A stretch of DNA of 47,915 nt from a virus: IMG/VR virus record IMGVR_UViG_3300031578_000066, positions 1 to 47,915 of that record; one strand, written 5' to 3'. A program made the translations under genes and the position numbers. This document shows positions 6,879-15,043 of the stretch, in pieces; position 1 is the first letter of the stretch; every line of letters begins with the position of its first letter. The notes beneath the pieces were generated by a model. The model was not told where the DNA came from. It saw only the letters and a program-made list of their open reading frames with translations, and made no database searches.

Positions 6879-7005
6879 GTCCAAACCATTATCTTTTAAA
6901 TCTGAAAAGATGTTGGAGGATTGTACACATAGTATGATTAAACATACATCAATGTACACTTACGCCAAACATAAAAAGAAATCGAAAAATCTGTATAAAT
7001 TTTAA
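6844..7005 (+). CDS. Small very basic protein, 53 aa
   Basis: The ATG at 6844 overlaps the end of the preceding gene by 35 nt, and TAA is at 7003-7005. About a third of residues are Lys or Arg. It fills the space up to the gene at 7017. The overlap makes it only a moderately safe call. Confidence 0.45.
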   Translation: MIRIKKILAKIKSKPLSFKSEKMLEDCTHSMIKHTSMYTYAKHKKKSKNLYKF

Positions 7006-7016
7006 TTAAAGGTATT

Positions 7017-7691
7017 ATGAAAACAGAAACATATGAACATCAAAGCTTTGGACAAATTAATTTTTCTCGTGTTAATGGTCATGCCAATTTCTATGGCTCA
7101 GAATTACGTCAGGATAATTACATTGAGCTAACAGTTAAACATTCTGAGGTTGAAAGAGAATTGACACAAGATAGATATTATGCAAAACATACTTCTCCCG
7201 TTTTAAGAGTAAGAATGTCCACAGCGCAATTCTCTGAATTAATAACAACAATGAATCAAGGTGATGGCCCCTGTTGCACTATTGAAGTTATTGATGGCAA
7301 ACGCCTAGCTGAACTTCCAGAACAAGAATCAAGGAAAGAATTCGTACATAGGGCATTTGAAGAAAGAATGAAAGTATTTGCAATGAGCATTAAGGAATAT
7401 CAAATCAGAGCAAAAAAATTGATTGCAAAGAAAACGCTATCCAAAGATGATATGAAAGACTTAACGTATCATATCGATTGGTTATCAACTGAAGTAAGCT
7501 CAAACATTCCATTCTTCGGTAAATGCTTTCAAGAAACAATGGATGATGTCGTACATGAAGCAAAACTTGAAGTAGAAAACGCAATTCAACATAAAATCAG
7601 CGTGTTAGGACTGGAAGAGTTACATAAACAGAACAATGCACTCAAAGAAAATAATATTGCTGTTTCTACTGAAAATACCGATAAACTTTAA
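7017..7691 (+). CDS. Conserved phage-type protein, 224 aa, unknown
   Basis: The N-terminal half looks beta-rich, with a GPCCTIEVIDGK segment near residue 83. The C-terminal half (from about 110) is strongly helical and charged, consistent with a coiled coil. The length and position suggest a conserved phage early protein, but I do not recognise the family. Confidence 0.7.
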   Translation: MKTETYEHQSFGQINFSRVNGHANFYGSELRQDNYIELTVKHSEVERELTQDRYYAKHTSPVLRVRMSTAQFSELITTMNQGDGPCCTIEVIDGKRLAELPEQESRKEFVHRAFEERMKVFAMSIKEYQIRAKKLIAKKTLSKDDMKDLTYHIDWLSTEVSSNIPFFGKCFQETMDDVVHEAKLEVENAIQHKISVLGLEELHKQNNALKENNIAVSTENTDKL

Positions 7692-7725
7692 CTATATTAA
7701 CAAACAAAAATTACATTTAAAAGTT

Positions 7726-7911
7726 ATGCCAAAATTTATTGAAATAATGGTAACATATATCGACAAAAGTGACTTGATTATAGAAGCAGCTAATTTGCCC
7801 ATCGAAGATATTACTCTCTATCACGTGAAGAATAGATATGTTATTATGAAAGCTATTCTACTCGTCTTAAAATTTGAAGGTGAATATAAAGTATTGAAAT
7901 CAAAATTATGA
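7726..7911 (+). CDS. Small protein, 61 aa, unknown
   Basis: The ATG at 7726 is chosen. A longer reading would overlap the previous gene by 56 nt. The product starts MPKFIEIMVTYIDKSD and overlaps the next gene's ATG by 4 nt. Confidence 0.6.
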   Translation: MPKFIEIMVTYIDKSDLIIEAANLPIEDITLYHVKNRYVIMKAILLVLKFEGEYKVLKSKL

Positions 7912-8138
7912 CAATGTACAGATTATCTTTGAATAAACGTAAATATAGCTCAACACCTATTGTACATGTTACAGTTGATGATAAGGGCAGGGAAGAAGAA
8001 GAAATCGTGTGTATTTGCCCTCAGAAGAAAGATAACGGCGATGCTATGGCATTAAGAATTATAAAGCTATTAAATAATGACGTAAATAATAAAGTAAATT
8101 TGGATATCACGAATATTAGTCTTAATTTTACTCAATGA
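7908..8138 (+). CDS. Small protein, 76 aa, unknown
   Basis: It overlaps both neighbours by 4 nt (ATGA at each junction), so it is part of a coupled series 7726-8311. It has acidic EEEE and two Cys in a CIC motif, with no recognised domain. Confidence 0.6.
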   Translation: MTMYRLSLNKRKYSSTPIVHVTVDDKGREEEEIVCICPQKKDNGDAMALRIIKLLNNDVNNKVNLDITNISLNFTQ

Positions 8139-8311
8139 AAAATCATAAGCTAATTCAAAAATTAATTCTAACATTTAATCAAGAGCTTTGGTTAAAGCTT
8201 GATCGAGATTTAAGACAGGAATTAATTTCTGAACTCTGGGAAATTCCCAATCAAGAATTAAAAATGGAATTAGACAGAGAATTAGATGTTTTATTCAAAA
8301 TTAATTTCTAA
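8135..8311 (+). CDS. Leu/Glu-patterned microprotein, 58 aa
   Basis: The ATG at 8135 overlaps the previous stop. The protein has a recurring four-residue spacing of Leu with acidic residues (QELWLKL, RQELISEL, KMELDREL). It belongs by pattern to the family clustered on the minus strand at 10644-11559. A short amphipathic helix is likely. The function is unknown. Confidence 0.6.
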   Translation: MKNHKLIQKLILTFNQELWLKLDRDLRQELISELWEIPNQELKMELDRELDVLFKINF

Positions 8312-8441
8312 CTTCATATTATGATAAATTATAATTGCAGTTTTTTTGTAAAATTAAATATCAATACTAAATTTACACTTTATTCATATTATTACTAATG
8401 TTTTATTGAATGCGAAGTATTTATTAGAAACGTTAATAATT

Positions 8442-9185
8442 ATGGGAGCAAGTCAGAAATTTAGTAAAAGTGAAAAACAAATTGTTGTTGATATGTATAA
8501 ATTAGGCGGATGTTCATTGATTGATATAAAAGAAAGGTGCGGATTTAACATTAGTGTTGCAACAATATATAATTTTTTAAGGGAACAAGGTGTGCCATTA
8601 ATCAGAAAAACCGGAACTAAACATAATTTAGTTGGTAAAGTATTTGGATATTTAACTGTGATTGAAATGGCACAAACCAATAAATCGACCAAATCTCACA
8701 GTTGGAGAGCAATCTGTAAATGTAGTAATTGTGGAAATGAGTATTTTGATGTTGATCCACAATCCTTATTAAGGGGTGCAACAACATCTTGTGGATGTAG
8801 CAAAGATAGATATACAAAAACTACAGGTAAAAATAATAAACAATTTAATGGATATGAAGAAATTTCTGGAAGATATTGGGGCGTAATTAAGAAAAGGGCA
8901 GAAAATAGAGGACATGAAATATGTGTCTCACTTGAATATATTTGGAATATTTATTTAAATCAGAATAAATTATGTGCGTTATCGGGATTACCAATTAATT
9001 TTGCAAATGCAAATAAGAGATCATCTGAAACTACAGCATCGTTAGATAGAATTGATTCAAATAAAAATTATGTTGAGGGTAATGTACAATGGGTACATAA
9101 AGAAGTTAATATAATGAAGAATGTCTATAATCAAGAACACTTTATTGAATTGTGTAGATTAATTGCTAACAACAATAAAATATAA
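8442..9185 (+). CDS. HNH homing endonuclease with N-terminal HTH
   Basis: Residues 1-55 resemble a helix-turn-helix region (SKSEKQIVVDMY, SVATIYNFLREQG). The middle holds CKCSNCGNE and SCGCS Cys pairs typical of phage HNH endonucleases. The C-terminal part has the HNH core (CALSGLPI, SLDRIDSNKNYVEGNVQWV). This is a free-standing mobile endonuclease likely to cut DNA at a homing site. The ATG at 8442 is used because the longer frame starts at TTG. Confidence 0.85.
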   Translation: MGASQKFSKSEKQIVVDMYKLGGCSLIDIKERCGFNISVATIYNFLREQGVPLIRKTGTKHNLVGKVFGYLTVIEMAQTNKSTKSHSWRAICKCSNCGNEYFDVDPQSLLRGATTSCGCSKDRYTKTTGKNNKQFNGYEEISGRYWGVIKKRAENRGHEICVSLEYIWNIYLNQNKLCALSGLPINFANANKRSSETTASLDRIDSNKNYVEGNVQWVHKEVNIMKNVYNQEHFIELCRLIANNNKI

Positions 9186-9187
9186 TT

Positions 9188-9643
9188 ATGTCGAAAATAA
9201 CATATGTAACTGGAGATGCGACATATCCGATTGGAGATGGAAACAAATTGTTGGTACACATAGTTAACAATAAAAATGAATGGGAATTAGGATTAGGCTT
9301 CGTTCTGGCCCTGAGTAAGAAATGGTCAGCACCTGAGTTTGCATACAGAATGAAGAAAAAACATGATCTGGGTGAGGTTCAGTTCGTCAGAGTTACTGAT
9401 AAAATCATTGTCGCTAATATGGTTGCTCAACATGGTGTTAAAAAATCCGCCAGCGATAAACCCATTAGATATGATGCATTGCGGAGGTGCTTAGTTAATG
9501 TAAATGATATGGCAATTCAAACTAATTCGAGCATTCATGGTCCCAGATTTGGAGCGGGTTTAGCTGGGGGTGATTGGATGGAAATTGAAAAAATAATTAA
9601 TGAAGTCGTATATTGTCCAATAACAATTTATGATTTGAAATAA
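9188..9643 (+). CDS. Macro-domain protein
   Basis: The sequence fits a small stand-alone macro domain that binds or hydrolyses ADP-ribose derivatives. It starts ITYVTGDATYPI, has LLVHIVNN (the NN of the ligand loop) and ends with a GPRFGAGLAGGDW glycine-rich loop. In phages such proteins may counter ADP-ribosylation defences or process 1''-phosphate ADP-ribose from RNA repair. That link is an inference supported by the RNA ligases in this window. Confidence 0.85.
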   Translation: MSKITYVTGDATYPIGDGNKLLVHIVNNKNEWELGLGFVLALSKKWSAPEFAYRMKKKHDLGEVQFVRVTDKIIVANMVAQHGVKKSASDKPIRYDALRRCLVNVNDMAIQTNSSIHGPRFGAGLAGGDWMEIEKIINEVVYCPITIYDLK

Positions 9644-9702
9644 TTAACTAAACCCGATGAAACTAAGTTTATTTAAAACTAATTTTATTTAATAATATCT
9701 CT

Positions 9703-10131
9703 ATGCACAGTGAAAATAATACAACACAAGAATATATTACGGATAATCTTCAATTACCTAATCACCAAAATGAGCTAAGTAAGGCCGAAGATATTATCGC
9801 CAAGCTTAAAGTAAAGGTTGAAGTAATTAGTATAACTAATTCGATATCAGCTGACGAACACTTGGTATTGTACGATGAGATTATAAGGGTACTGGATTAT
9901 GTAGGTAGATTGTCCATGCCAGTCTTTGCTATTGAAGATGATATGGAAAAAGCTTATACTTTAAAATATAAACGTTCACCAGCACTGGCTAAAAAACTTT
10001 GTTATGATCATTACGAAGACTTGCATAGAGATTATAATAAATTAAAAAATAGATGTTTTAAATTATTGGATGATCTTGATGAGAGTTATATTAAAATTAA
10101 TAACGAGTTTCCATCGAATTGGAATTGGTGA
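9703..10131 (+). CDS. Helical protein, 142 aa, unknown
   Basis: It is predicted to be largely alpha-helical and acidic, with no domain recognised. It is the last gene of the rightward block and converges on the leftward cluster starting at 11559. Confidence 0.6.
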   Translation: MHSENNTTQEYITDNLQLPNHQNELSKAEDIIAKLKVKVEVISITNSISADEHLVLYDEIIRVLDYVGRLSMPVFAIEDDMEKAYTLKYKRSPALAKKLCYDHYEDLHRDYNKLKNRCFKLLDDLDESYIKINNEFPSNWNW

Positions 10132-10140
10132 TGCATCGAT

Positions 10141-10241
10141 CAATGTACACTAGCTATTGTCCAGATCGCCATTGTACACTACCAATATTTGCTAATGTTC
10201 AGAACTGATCTGGACATTGGCAGTTTGATATTGTCCAGATT
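10141..10241. repeat. Intergenic repeat with alternative hairpins
   Basis: TTGTCCAGAT occurs at 10157-10166 and 10230-10239, and its complement ATCTGGACA at 10208-10216. CAATGTACACT and CATTGTACACT occur at 10141 and 10170. The central copy can pair with either neighbour, giving two mutually exclusive stems between convergent genes. It may be a bidirectional terminator or a processed RNA. Confidence 0.5.
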
Positions 10242-10297
10242 AAATAGCAATGATTACTCAATAATTACTTTCTCGCTACAATGAATTTCAGATGTTT

Positions 10298-10516
10298 CTA
10301 TTCATCGTAATTGTCAATATCAATATCGCCATTATTAATTCCATTAACAATCATTAGCCCAAAATATCCTAACCAACTAAATAAAATGGCAACTATGATT
10401 ATAAATAATTCTTCAAAACCAATTTGATTATTCTCATCAGCCATTGTCTCTGATGCATATATGGTGGTCATATAACAACCTACCATGTATAAAAACATTT
10501 TCATCTCAATTCCCAT
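10298..10516 (-). CDS. Small membrane protein, 72 aa
   Basis: Two hydrophobic segments (about residues 6-20 and 34-58) are followed by an acidic tail (DIDIDNYDE). It is last in the leftward microprotein cluster. The function is unknown. Confidence 0.55.
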   Translation of the reverse strand: MGIEMKMFLYMVGCYMTTIYASETMADENNQIGFEELFIIIVAILFSWLGYFGLMIVNGINNGDIDIDNYDE

Positions 10517-10643
10517 AAATAATTAATTAATATTATACTTACTTGGCATGACAATACAAGTTCTATTCTTATTGATTATCGATAAATTTTTAATGTTAAT
10601 CAATAATTCAGATTGTTCAATAATTCATTTTATAATATCATAA

Positions 10644-10826
10644 TTATATTTCATTTAATTCAAAGCATAATTCACTATCCAAATCCCCATCCAAATCTAA
10701 TTCAAGTTCATTTACTAGCTCAATACTTAGTTCGTTATCTTGTTTCGAACATATTTCAACAAATATGTTTTCCGATAACATATAATGTAATTTATTATTG
10801 ATTTCATTATTTTTAATATAATTCAT
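10644..10826 (-). CDS. Leu/Glu/Asp-patterned microprotein, 60 aa
   Basis: The C-terminal half is a near-regular acidic pattern (NELSIELVNELELDLDGDL). The ATG at 10826 is preferred because it reduces the overlap with the upstream gene. It is part of a tandem paralogous set. Confidence 0.55.
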   Translation of the reverse strand: MNYIKNNEINNKLHYMLSENIFVEICSKQDNELSIELVNELELDLDGDLDSELCFELNEI

Positions 10827-11019
10827 TTTCCAAATTAACATTTAACTCATGTGATTCTATATATAACCTTCTTTCCAGTATACTCCACATGTCCCAGACT
10901 AATTTCTGATCGGGTTCAAGAAATAAATCGTAATTTAAAAAATAAATTATCTCAAACTCAATATTCATACCTAATTCTCTAGCTAATTTATTATGTACTA
11001 CATTATTTTTTATTTTCAT
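10813..11019 (-). CDS. Leu/Glu-patterned microprotein, 68 aa
   Basis: It starts 3 nt after the stop of its upstream neighbour. Leu and acidic residues recur with similar spacing (LERRLYIESHELNVNLENEL). It has no known domain. Confidence 0.55.
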   Translation of the reverse strand: MKIKNNVVHNKLARELGMNIEFEIIYFLNYDLFLEPDQKLVWDMWSILERRLYIESHELNVNLENELY

Positions 11020-11022
11020 GTG

Positions 11023-11196
11023 CTAAGTAAGATTTAATTCAACGTCTATTTCATCACTTAACTCAAGAATTAATGGTATTTTTAGTTTATTATATAGCAT
11101 ACTGTTTAGGTTGTTATTCACATCAATACTAAGTTCATCATCAAATTTAGTTTCTAACACCTCAAATAATTCACCAATCAATATTTTATTTTTCAT
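11023..11196 (-). CDS. Leu/Glu-patterned microprotein, 57 aa
   Basis: The ATG at 11196 overlaps the stop of the upstream reading frame (ATGA). The protein MKNKILIGELFEVLETKF and onward shows the family pattern of Leu and acidic residues, ending SDEIDVELNLT. Confidence 0.55.
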   Translation of the reverse strand: MKNKILIGELFEVLETKFDDELSIDVNNNLNSMLYNKLKIPLILELSDEIDVELNLT

Positions 11197-11354
11197 TTTA
11201 GTTCGAATAATTCTTGAGTTATTTCGTGAAGCATATCTTTTAGTTCAAGTCCTAATTTCTAATTCGTTTCGCTCCCTACTTTATCAAATAATTTATTACT
11301 CAGCACTTGATGTAATCCCAATTTTAAATCATCACAAATTTCTTTATTTTCCAT
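11193..11354 (-). pseudogene. Leu/Glu-patterned microprotein interrupted by an in-frame TAG
   Basis: A frame from ATG 11354 has one TAG after 31 codons and then continues in family style (KLGLELKDMLHEITQELFEL) to a TGA at 11193-11195. That TGA overlaps the next ATG exactly as in the other members. TAG acts as a normal stop elsewhere (for example 4202-4204), so this is probably a nonsense mutation, though readthrough is possible. Confidence 0.5.
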
Positions 11355-11559
11355 TACCAATTTTGCTATTTAACTCAACATATATTTCATCATCCAAATC
11401 AATGTTTAATTCTTGGTATAAATCGCTTTTTATCATAACAAATGCTTCTATAGCAATATCCTCATGCAATTCATCACGTAAATCACGATATAATCGTGTG
11501 TTTATTGTCGAACATAAATTTGTACTTAATGTAGATTCGAATTCGTTAGTTTCTATCAT
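11344..11559 (-). CDS. Leu/Asp/Glu-patterned microprotein, 71 aa
   Basis: This is the first complete member of the leftward set. Its pattern includes LYRDLRDELHED and LYQELNIDLDDEIYVEL. Upstream, 11556-11640 (minus) encodes the C-terminal end of yet another member (QELFMELNLELFREINSQ), which loses its 5' part at the IS607 element. Confidence 0.55.
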   Translation of the reverse strand: MIETNEFESTLSTNLCSTINTRLYRDLRDELHEDIAIEAFVMIKSDLYQELNIDLDDEIYVELNSKIGNGK

Positions 11560-11640
11560 TGTGAGTTTATTTCCCTAAATAATTCCAAATTTAACTCCAT
11601 AAATAGTTCTTGGAAATGATTATTAAATAATTGTGTATGG
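11556..11640 (-). pseudogene. 3' fragment of a microprotein gene truncated by IS607
   Basis: On the minus strand an open frame without any ATG at its 5' end reads HTQLFNNHFQELFMEL and stops with TGA overlapping the ATG of the next gene. The missing start coincides with the inferred left end of the IS607 element. Confidence 0.5.
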
Positions 11641-11675
11641 GTATAAGAACAGTTCAAGAAAATCTACAAAAAATT

Positions 11676-11705
11676 AGGAAATAATAAAAAATATTTGTAT
11701 CTTTG
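11676..11705 (+). promoter_or_regulatory. Bacteroidota-type promoter (TAnnTTTG) of the IS607 operon
   Basis: TATCTTTG at 11698-11705 matches the -7 consensus of the primary sigma factor of Bacteroidota. The upstream -33 region is A/T-rich and less clear. It lies 35 nt before the first ATG (11740). Confidence 0.6.
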
Positions 11706-11739
11706 TCGGACTTTTTACTATATTTTATACTATTTATAT

Positions 11740-11946
11740 ATGAAAAGAAACTTATTAAAAATGATAAACGAGACAAATTACAAGGTTGTAAGAGTTACGA
11801 AGACCGAATTTGAATTGGATAATGGCGACATTTATCCGCATAACTTCGAACTCGAAGAAGACATTACAGTTGAAGAATTTCAGAAATTATTGGATTCTTC
11901 AAAAGAACTAATCGTAGATTTACTGAGGAAAATTGATGAACAATAA
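11740..11946 (+). CDS. Small acidic protein upstream of IS607 tnpA, 68 aa
   Basis: The ATG at 11740 follows the promoter (an alternative ATG is at 11761). The protein has a compact beta-like N-terminus (KVVRVTKTEFELDNGDIYP) and an acidic helix at the end. Its end overlaps tnpA by 11 nt. It may be a regulator of the element or a leader gene. Confidence 0.55.
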   Translation: MKRNLLKMINETNYKVVRVTKTEFELDNGDIYPHNFELEEDITVEEFQKLLDSSKELIVDLLRKIDEQ

Positions 11947-12565
11947 TTTATTAAATATAAAAGAAGCATCAGAGTACCTCAATACCTCTAAGGAAACATT
12001 AAGGAATTGGGATAAGAGTGGTAAGTTACCATCAATTAAAACTGTTGGTGGTCACAGGAGATACCAAAAAGATAAACTTGATGAATTTATCGGAATTGTA
12101 AACACCGATGAAACATCTGATGTCGTTGCCACATATGCCAGAGTGAGTTCACATGAACAGAAAACCAAAGGAGATTTGGACAGACAATCTCAGAGAATAT
12201 CAGAATATTGTGCGAAAAAGAAATTGAAGGTTGAATATATAATTAAAGATGTTGGTTCAGGACTATCCGATACAAGGTCAGGATTTGTTAAGTTGAGTAA
12301 CTTGGTTATTGAAAAGAAAATCACACAGGTCATCATTGAGAACAAAGACAGGTTGACAAGGTTTCAATATAATTTCGTTGAAAAGATGTTTGGGAGTTAC
12401 GGAGTTAAAGTTATTTGTATCGACAAACTCGATGATGAGGGAGATAAAGAATTTATCAATGACCTTATGATGATAATTGCATCATTCTCTGGAAGATTAT
12501 ATGGTTCACGAAGTGCTAAAAACAGAAGAGAAAAAAAATTAAAGGAAAATCAAATTATAAATTAA
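11936..12565 (+). CDS. tnpA: IS607-family serine recombinase TnpA
   Basis: The N-terminal MerR-like helix-turn-helix (residues about 5-50: NIKEASEYLNTSKETLRNW, GGHRRY) is followed by a small-serine-recombinase domain with ATYARVSSHEQ (catalytic Ser), DRQ and an ENKDRLTRF segment. The length of 209 aa is normal for IS607 TnpA. The longer frame starts with TTG, so ATG 11936 is used. It appears intact. Confidence 0.93.
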   Translation: MNNNLLNIKEASEYLNTSKETLRNWDKSGKLPSIKTVGGHRRYQKDKLDEFIGIVNTDETSDVVATYARVSSHEQKTKGDLDRQSQRISEYCAKKKLKVEYIIKDVGSGLSDTRSGFVKLSNLVIEKKITQVIIENKDRLTRFQYNFVEKMFGSYGVKVICIDKLDDEGDKEFINDLMMIIASFSGRLYGSRSAKNRREKKLKENQIIN

Positions 12566-12568
12566 ATT

Positions 12569-12802
12569 ATGGAAATATATACAGGTGATTTAATTGAAAT
12601 GGCACAAAAATGTGCAACGAAAATATCCAATCAAATAGGATATATGGGGTATGTTGTTGAAGACGAATGTTGTAATTTACAACATGATATTCGTAAAAAA
12701 CTTTATGAACGATTATCGTTAGCATTTAATGATTTAATTGAAAAGGGATATGAAAAAGATGATTTAAAAAATAAATTATTTAAAATTATAAACGAGTTAT
12801 GA
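12569..12802 (+). CDS. Passenger gene in IS607, 77 aa, unknown
   Basis: It lies between tnpA and tnpB, which are normally adjacent. It is a helical protein with four Cys (CATK, DECC, NLQ) and no recognised domain. It overlaps the next gene by 4 nt. Confidence 0.6.
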   Translation: MEIYTGDLIEMAQKCATKISNQIGYMGYVVEDECCNLQHDIRKKLYERLSLAFNDLIEKGYEKDDLKNKLFKIINEL

Positions 12803-13326
12803 AACTAACAATAAATAATAAAATATTCATTGGAAAATACGATGAAAATAATAGGCTAATTATACCTTTAGATAACGACTTAGATAAACATTTCTTCAAA
12901 AAGTGGCAAGATAAGTCCAAATCTGGTTATAAAAAAGATTATGTCGAAAATGTTAATTTTGCTAAAGTAACCGAACAAGGAACTTTAATAAATTGTTTTC
13001 CTATTTTAAGTAATAATGAGGATTCTGTTGAATTGGTATATGATACTATAAGGATAATACAACACGAAAACAAAATTATTGTTGGTGATAAAACATTTGA
13101 ATTTAAATTACCCGAAGATTTGAATACTCATCCTTTTCTTAGAGATTGGTGTAAATTAATTGAAAAACAAAAAAATAATGAGGATGTTTGGATGACAATT
13201 CCACAATTCCCACAATACGAGTTTAAAAATCTTTCAATTGAATGTAGTCCATTTGAAATAAAGGATGAAAATGTTGAAATGACAATTACTTTAAAATATG
13301 ATGAATACAAAGAAGTGAGTAAATGA
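12799..13326 (+). CDS. Passenger gene in IS607, 175 aa, unknown
   Basis: The product is a mixed alpha/beta soluble protein without recognised motifs. It is joined to both neighbours by ATGA overlaps (12799-12802 and 13323-13326), so it should be co-translated with tnpB. Possible roles are regulation of TnpB or an unrelated cargo function. Confidence 0.65.
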   Translation: MKLTINNKIFIGKYDENNRLIIPLDNDLDKHFFKKWQDKSKSGYKKDYVENVNFAKVTEQGTLINCFPILSNNEDSVELVYDTIRIIQHENKIIVGDKTFEFKLPEDLNTHPFLRDWCKLIEKQKNNEDVWMTIPQFPQYEFKNLSIECSPFEIKDENVEMTITLKYDEYKEVSK

Positions 13327-14465
13327 AATTAATCAGGTCAACCAAATGTAGTTTGAAGTTCAGCACAAAAAAGAAAATACTGGAATTAACAACCATTCTC
13401 AATGAATACGGGAAGATTGTTAATATCTTCATTCAATACTTTTGGGATAATCCTGATAAAGCCAGTAAAGTTCTTTTGTTGAAAGATATTGTAGATATTC
13501 CAGAAACATGGTTATCAGCGAGATTAAGGAAGGTTGCAGCCAGAGAAGCAATTGATATGGTATTGGCTACAAAAGTAAGGTGGAAAGACAAACCAAATAA
13601 AATGGTGATGCCAGTTCATAAAGGTCAGAGAATGTATGTTAGTTGTACCATCGCTGATTTAGTACCGACAAAAAATAATGGATATAAGACTGAGGACAGT
13701 AGGTTATTTGATGCTTGGTTGCACATAGCCAGTGTTGGTAACAAAATGATAATGGATTTACCAATAAAATATCATAAGCATTTTAACAAATACAACACCA
13801 TCGGTAAGAGACTGAATTCATATATCATCACTAAAAACTATGTGCAATTTAGTTTTGAGATTATAACTCAGCCAAAGAAAGAAGGTCTACATTGCATCGG
13901 TATTGATACTGGTATAAATGCTCTGGCAAGTCTTAATAACGGAAATCAATACGGAAAGGACATCAAGGGATGCATCGAGAGAGTTAAAAGATGTAAGCAG
14001 AAGTCCAAAGGTTATTATGTTGCTAAGAGGGCATTGAAGCAAAGAATTGATGAAACAGCAAAAGAAATTATAAAAACAGAAAATCCAGATTTAATAGTTG
14101 TCGAGCAACTGAAAAATATGGGATATAAAACAAAACTCAAAGCACGATTGAGTAAAAGTATTCGTGCTTCGATTGGTACTTGGAATTGGAAGTATTGGTT
14201 AAAGCGACTTGAAATGCAGTGTGAATTAAACCGTGTTTCGTTCAGAACTGTTAGTCCTTATCATACCAGTACAACCTGTCCAGCGTGTGGTCAAACCAAT
14301 CGGGGAAACCGAAATGGAGAGAAGTTCTTATGTCAGAATTGTGGTCACGCTGACAACGCAGATATAAATGCAGGTAAGAACATTTTGAATCGGTTTCTCA
14401 CGGGACAATACGGTGCTCGTTACAAAGAAGAGAGTTTAATAGAGACTATTGGTAGTTTTTATTAG
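13323..14465 (+). CDS. tnpB: TnpB RNA-guided nuclease (IS607 type)
   Basis: The RuvC-like catalytic residues are in place: Asp in IGIDTGINAL, Glu in LIVVEQLKNMG and Asp in HADNADINAGKN. A zinc ribbon (CPACGQTN, CQNCGH) lies between the last two motifs. At 380 aa it is of normal size, so it may be active. The guide RNA of such proteins typically spans the end of tnpB and the element's right end, here about 14350-14490. Confidence 0.92.
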   Translation: MKLIRSTKCSLKFSTKKKILELTTILNEYGKIVNIFIQYFWDNPDKASKVLLLKDIVDIPETWLSARLRKVAAREAIDMVLATKVRWKDKPNKMVMPVHKGQRMYVSCTIADLVPTKNNGYKTEDSRLFDAWLHIASVGNKMIMDLPIKYHKHFNKYNTIGKRLNSYIITKNYVQFSFEIITQPKKEGLHCIGIDTGINALASLNNGNQYGKDIKGCIERVKRCKQKSKGYYVAKRALKQRIDETAKEIIKTENPDLIVVEQLKNMGYKTKLKARLSKSIRASIGTWNWKYWLKRLEMQCELNRVSFRTVSPYHTSTTCPACGQTNRGNRNGEKFLCQNCGHADNADINAGKNILNRFLTGQYGARYKEESLIETIGSFY

Positions 14466-14699
14466 ATTTAAATTAACGGTTGTTGAATTCAATACATCCA
14501 TAACTAATCGATGTAAATAATAACTCTTTCTTATTTTCTTGCCATCAATCACAATAGTTTTTCTTGTATGAGCATATGGATTATTAGAACCAGTTGTAAA
14601 TTTAGCCTCCCAACCATTAGGAGCAAAGCTTACAGCCTTTTGATAATCATCATCATCGATTAGAATATCGTATTTACCACATTTAGATTTAATTATCAT
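14436..14699 (-). pseudogene. HNH endonuclease gene truncated by IS607
   Basis: The first about 68 residues match the start of phage HNH homing endonucleases (KCGKYDILIDDDDY, AHTRKT, YYLHRLVMDV). The expected HNH core after the LHRL segment is missing. The remaining codons to 14436 run into the end of the IS607 element, so the gene was cut there. Confidence 0.7.
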
Positions 14700-15043
14700 A
14701 TAATTATTTTTTCAACGATTTTATTAATTTTAATATTCTTTGCAAGTAAAACGTTTGCTGGGCTGTGTTCTTTTTCCCAAAAATTATCATCAATTTCACA
14801 CTCAACAATAACTAATTCTCGTTTAGCTCTAAATTTTTTTGAAAATTGTCTGCATTCATCTAATGTCGGTAATACATGAAATCCGCTAATATATTCTTTT
14901 GCTTTACTTCTTGAGCCATCTCTTACAGTTTTTGTTTGAGAAGTTATCCATTTTTGAGTTGGCATGACTCTTGATCCATTAATACCATGAAATAATGTTA
15001 ATAATTTTCCGTTTTTATTTTCACAAATTCTAAATGCTATCAT
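14696..15043 (-). CDS. Conserved phage-type hypothetical, 115 aa
   Basis: The protein carries FHGINGSRVMPTQKW and SGFHVLPTLDECRQF, patterns that I associate with small phage proteins of unknown role. It overlaps both neighbours by 4 nt. Confidence 0.6.
   Translation of the reverse strand: MIAFRICENKNGKLLTLFHGINGSRVMPTQKWITSQTKTVRDGSRSKAKEYISGFHVLPTLDECRQFSKKFRAKRELVIVECEIDDNFWEKEHSPANVLLAKNIKINKIVEKIII

Larger units (their letters stand above)
11640..14490 (+). mobile_element. IS607-family element with two extra genes
   Basis: The element holds a serine-recombinase tnpA and a tnpB, the IS607 pair, with three small genes before or between them. Its approximate ends come from the broken genes at both sides (microprotein fragment to 11640, HNH fragment from about 14490). 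IS607 elements have no terminal inverted repeats or target duplications, so the exact ends cannot be fixed by eye. Confidence 0.7.

Noticed and set aside
11193-11354. Alternative genetic code with TAG as glutamine
   Set aside because: TAG ends several genes at positions fixed by overlaps or cassette ends (for example 4202-4204, 1571-1573), so one internal TAG is not enough.
11111-11578. Long plus-strand open frame (155 codons) opposite the microprotein cluster
   Set aside because: It is the complement of three acidic Leu-rich genes that have matching overlaps and family pattern on the minus strand. The plus-strand protein is Ser/Leu-rich with no motif.
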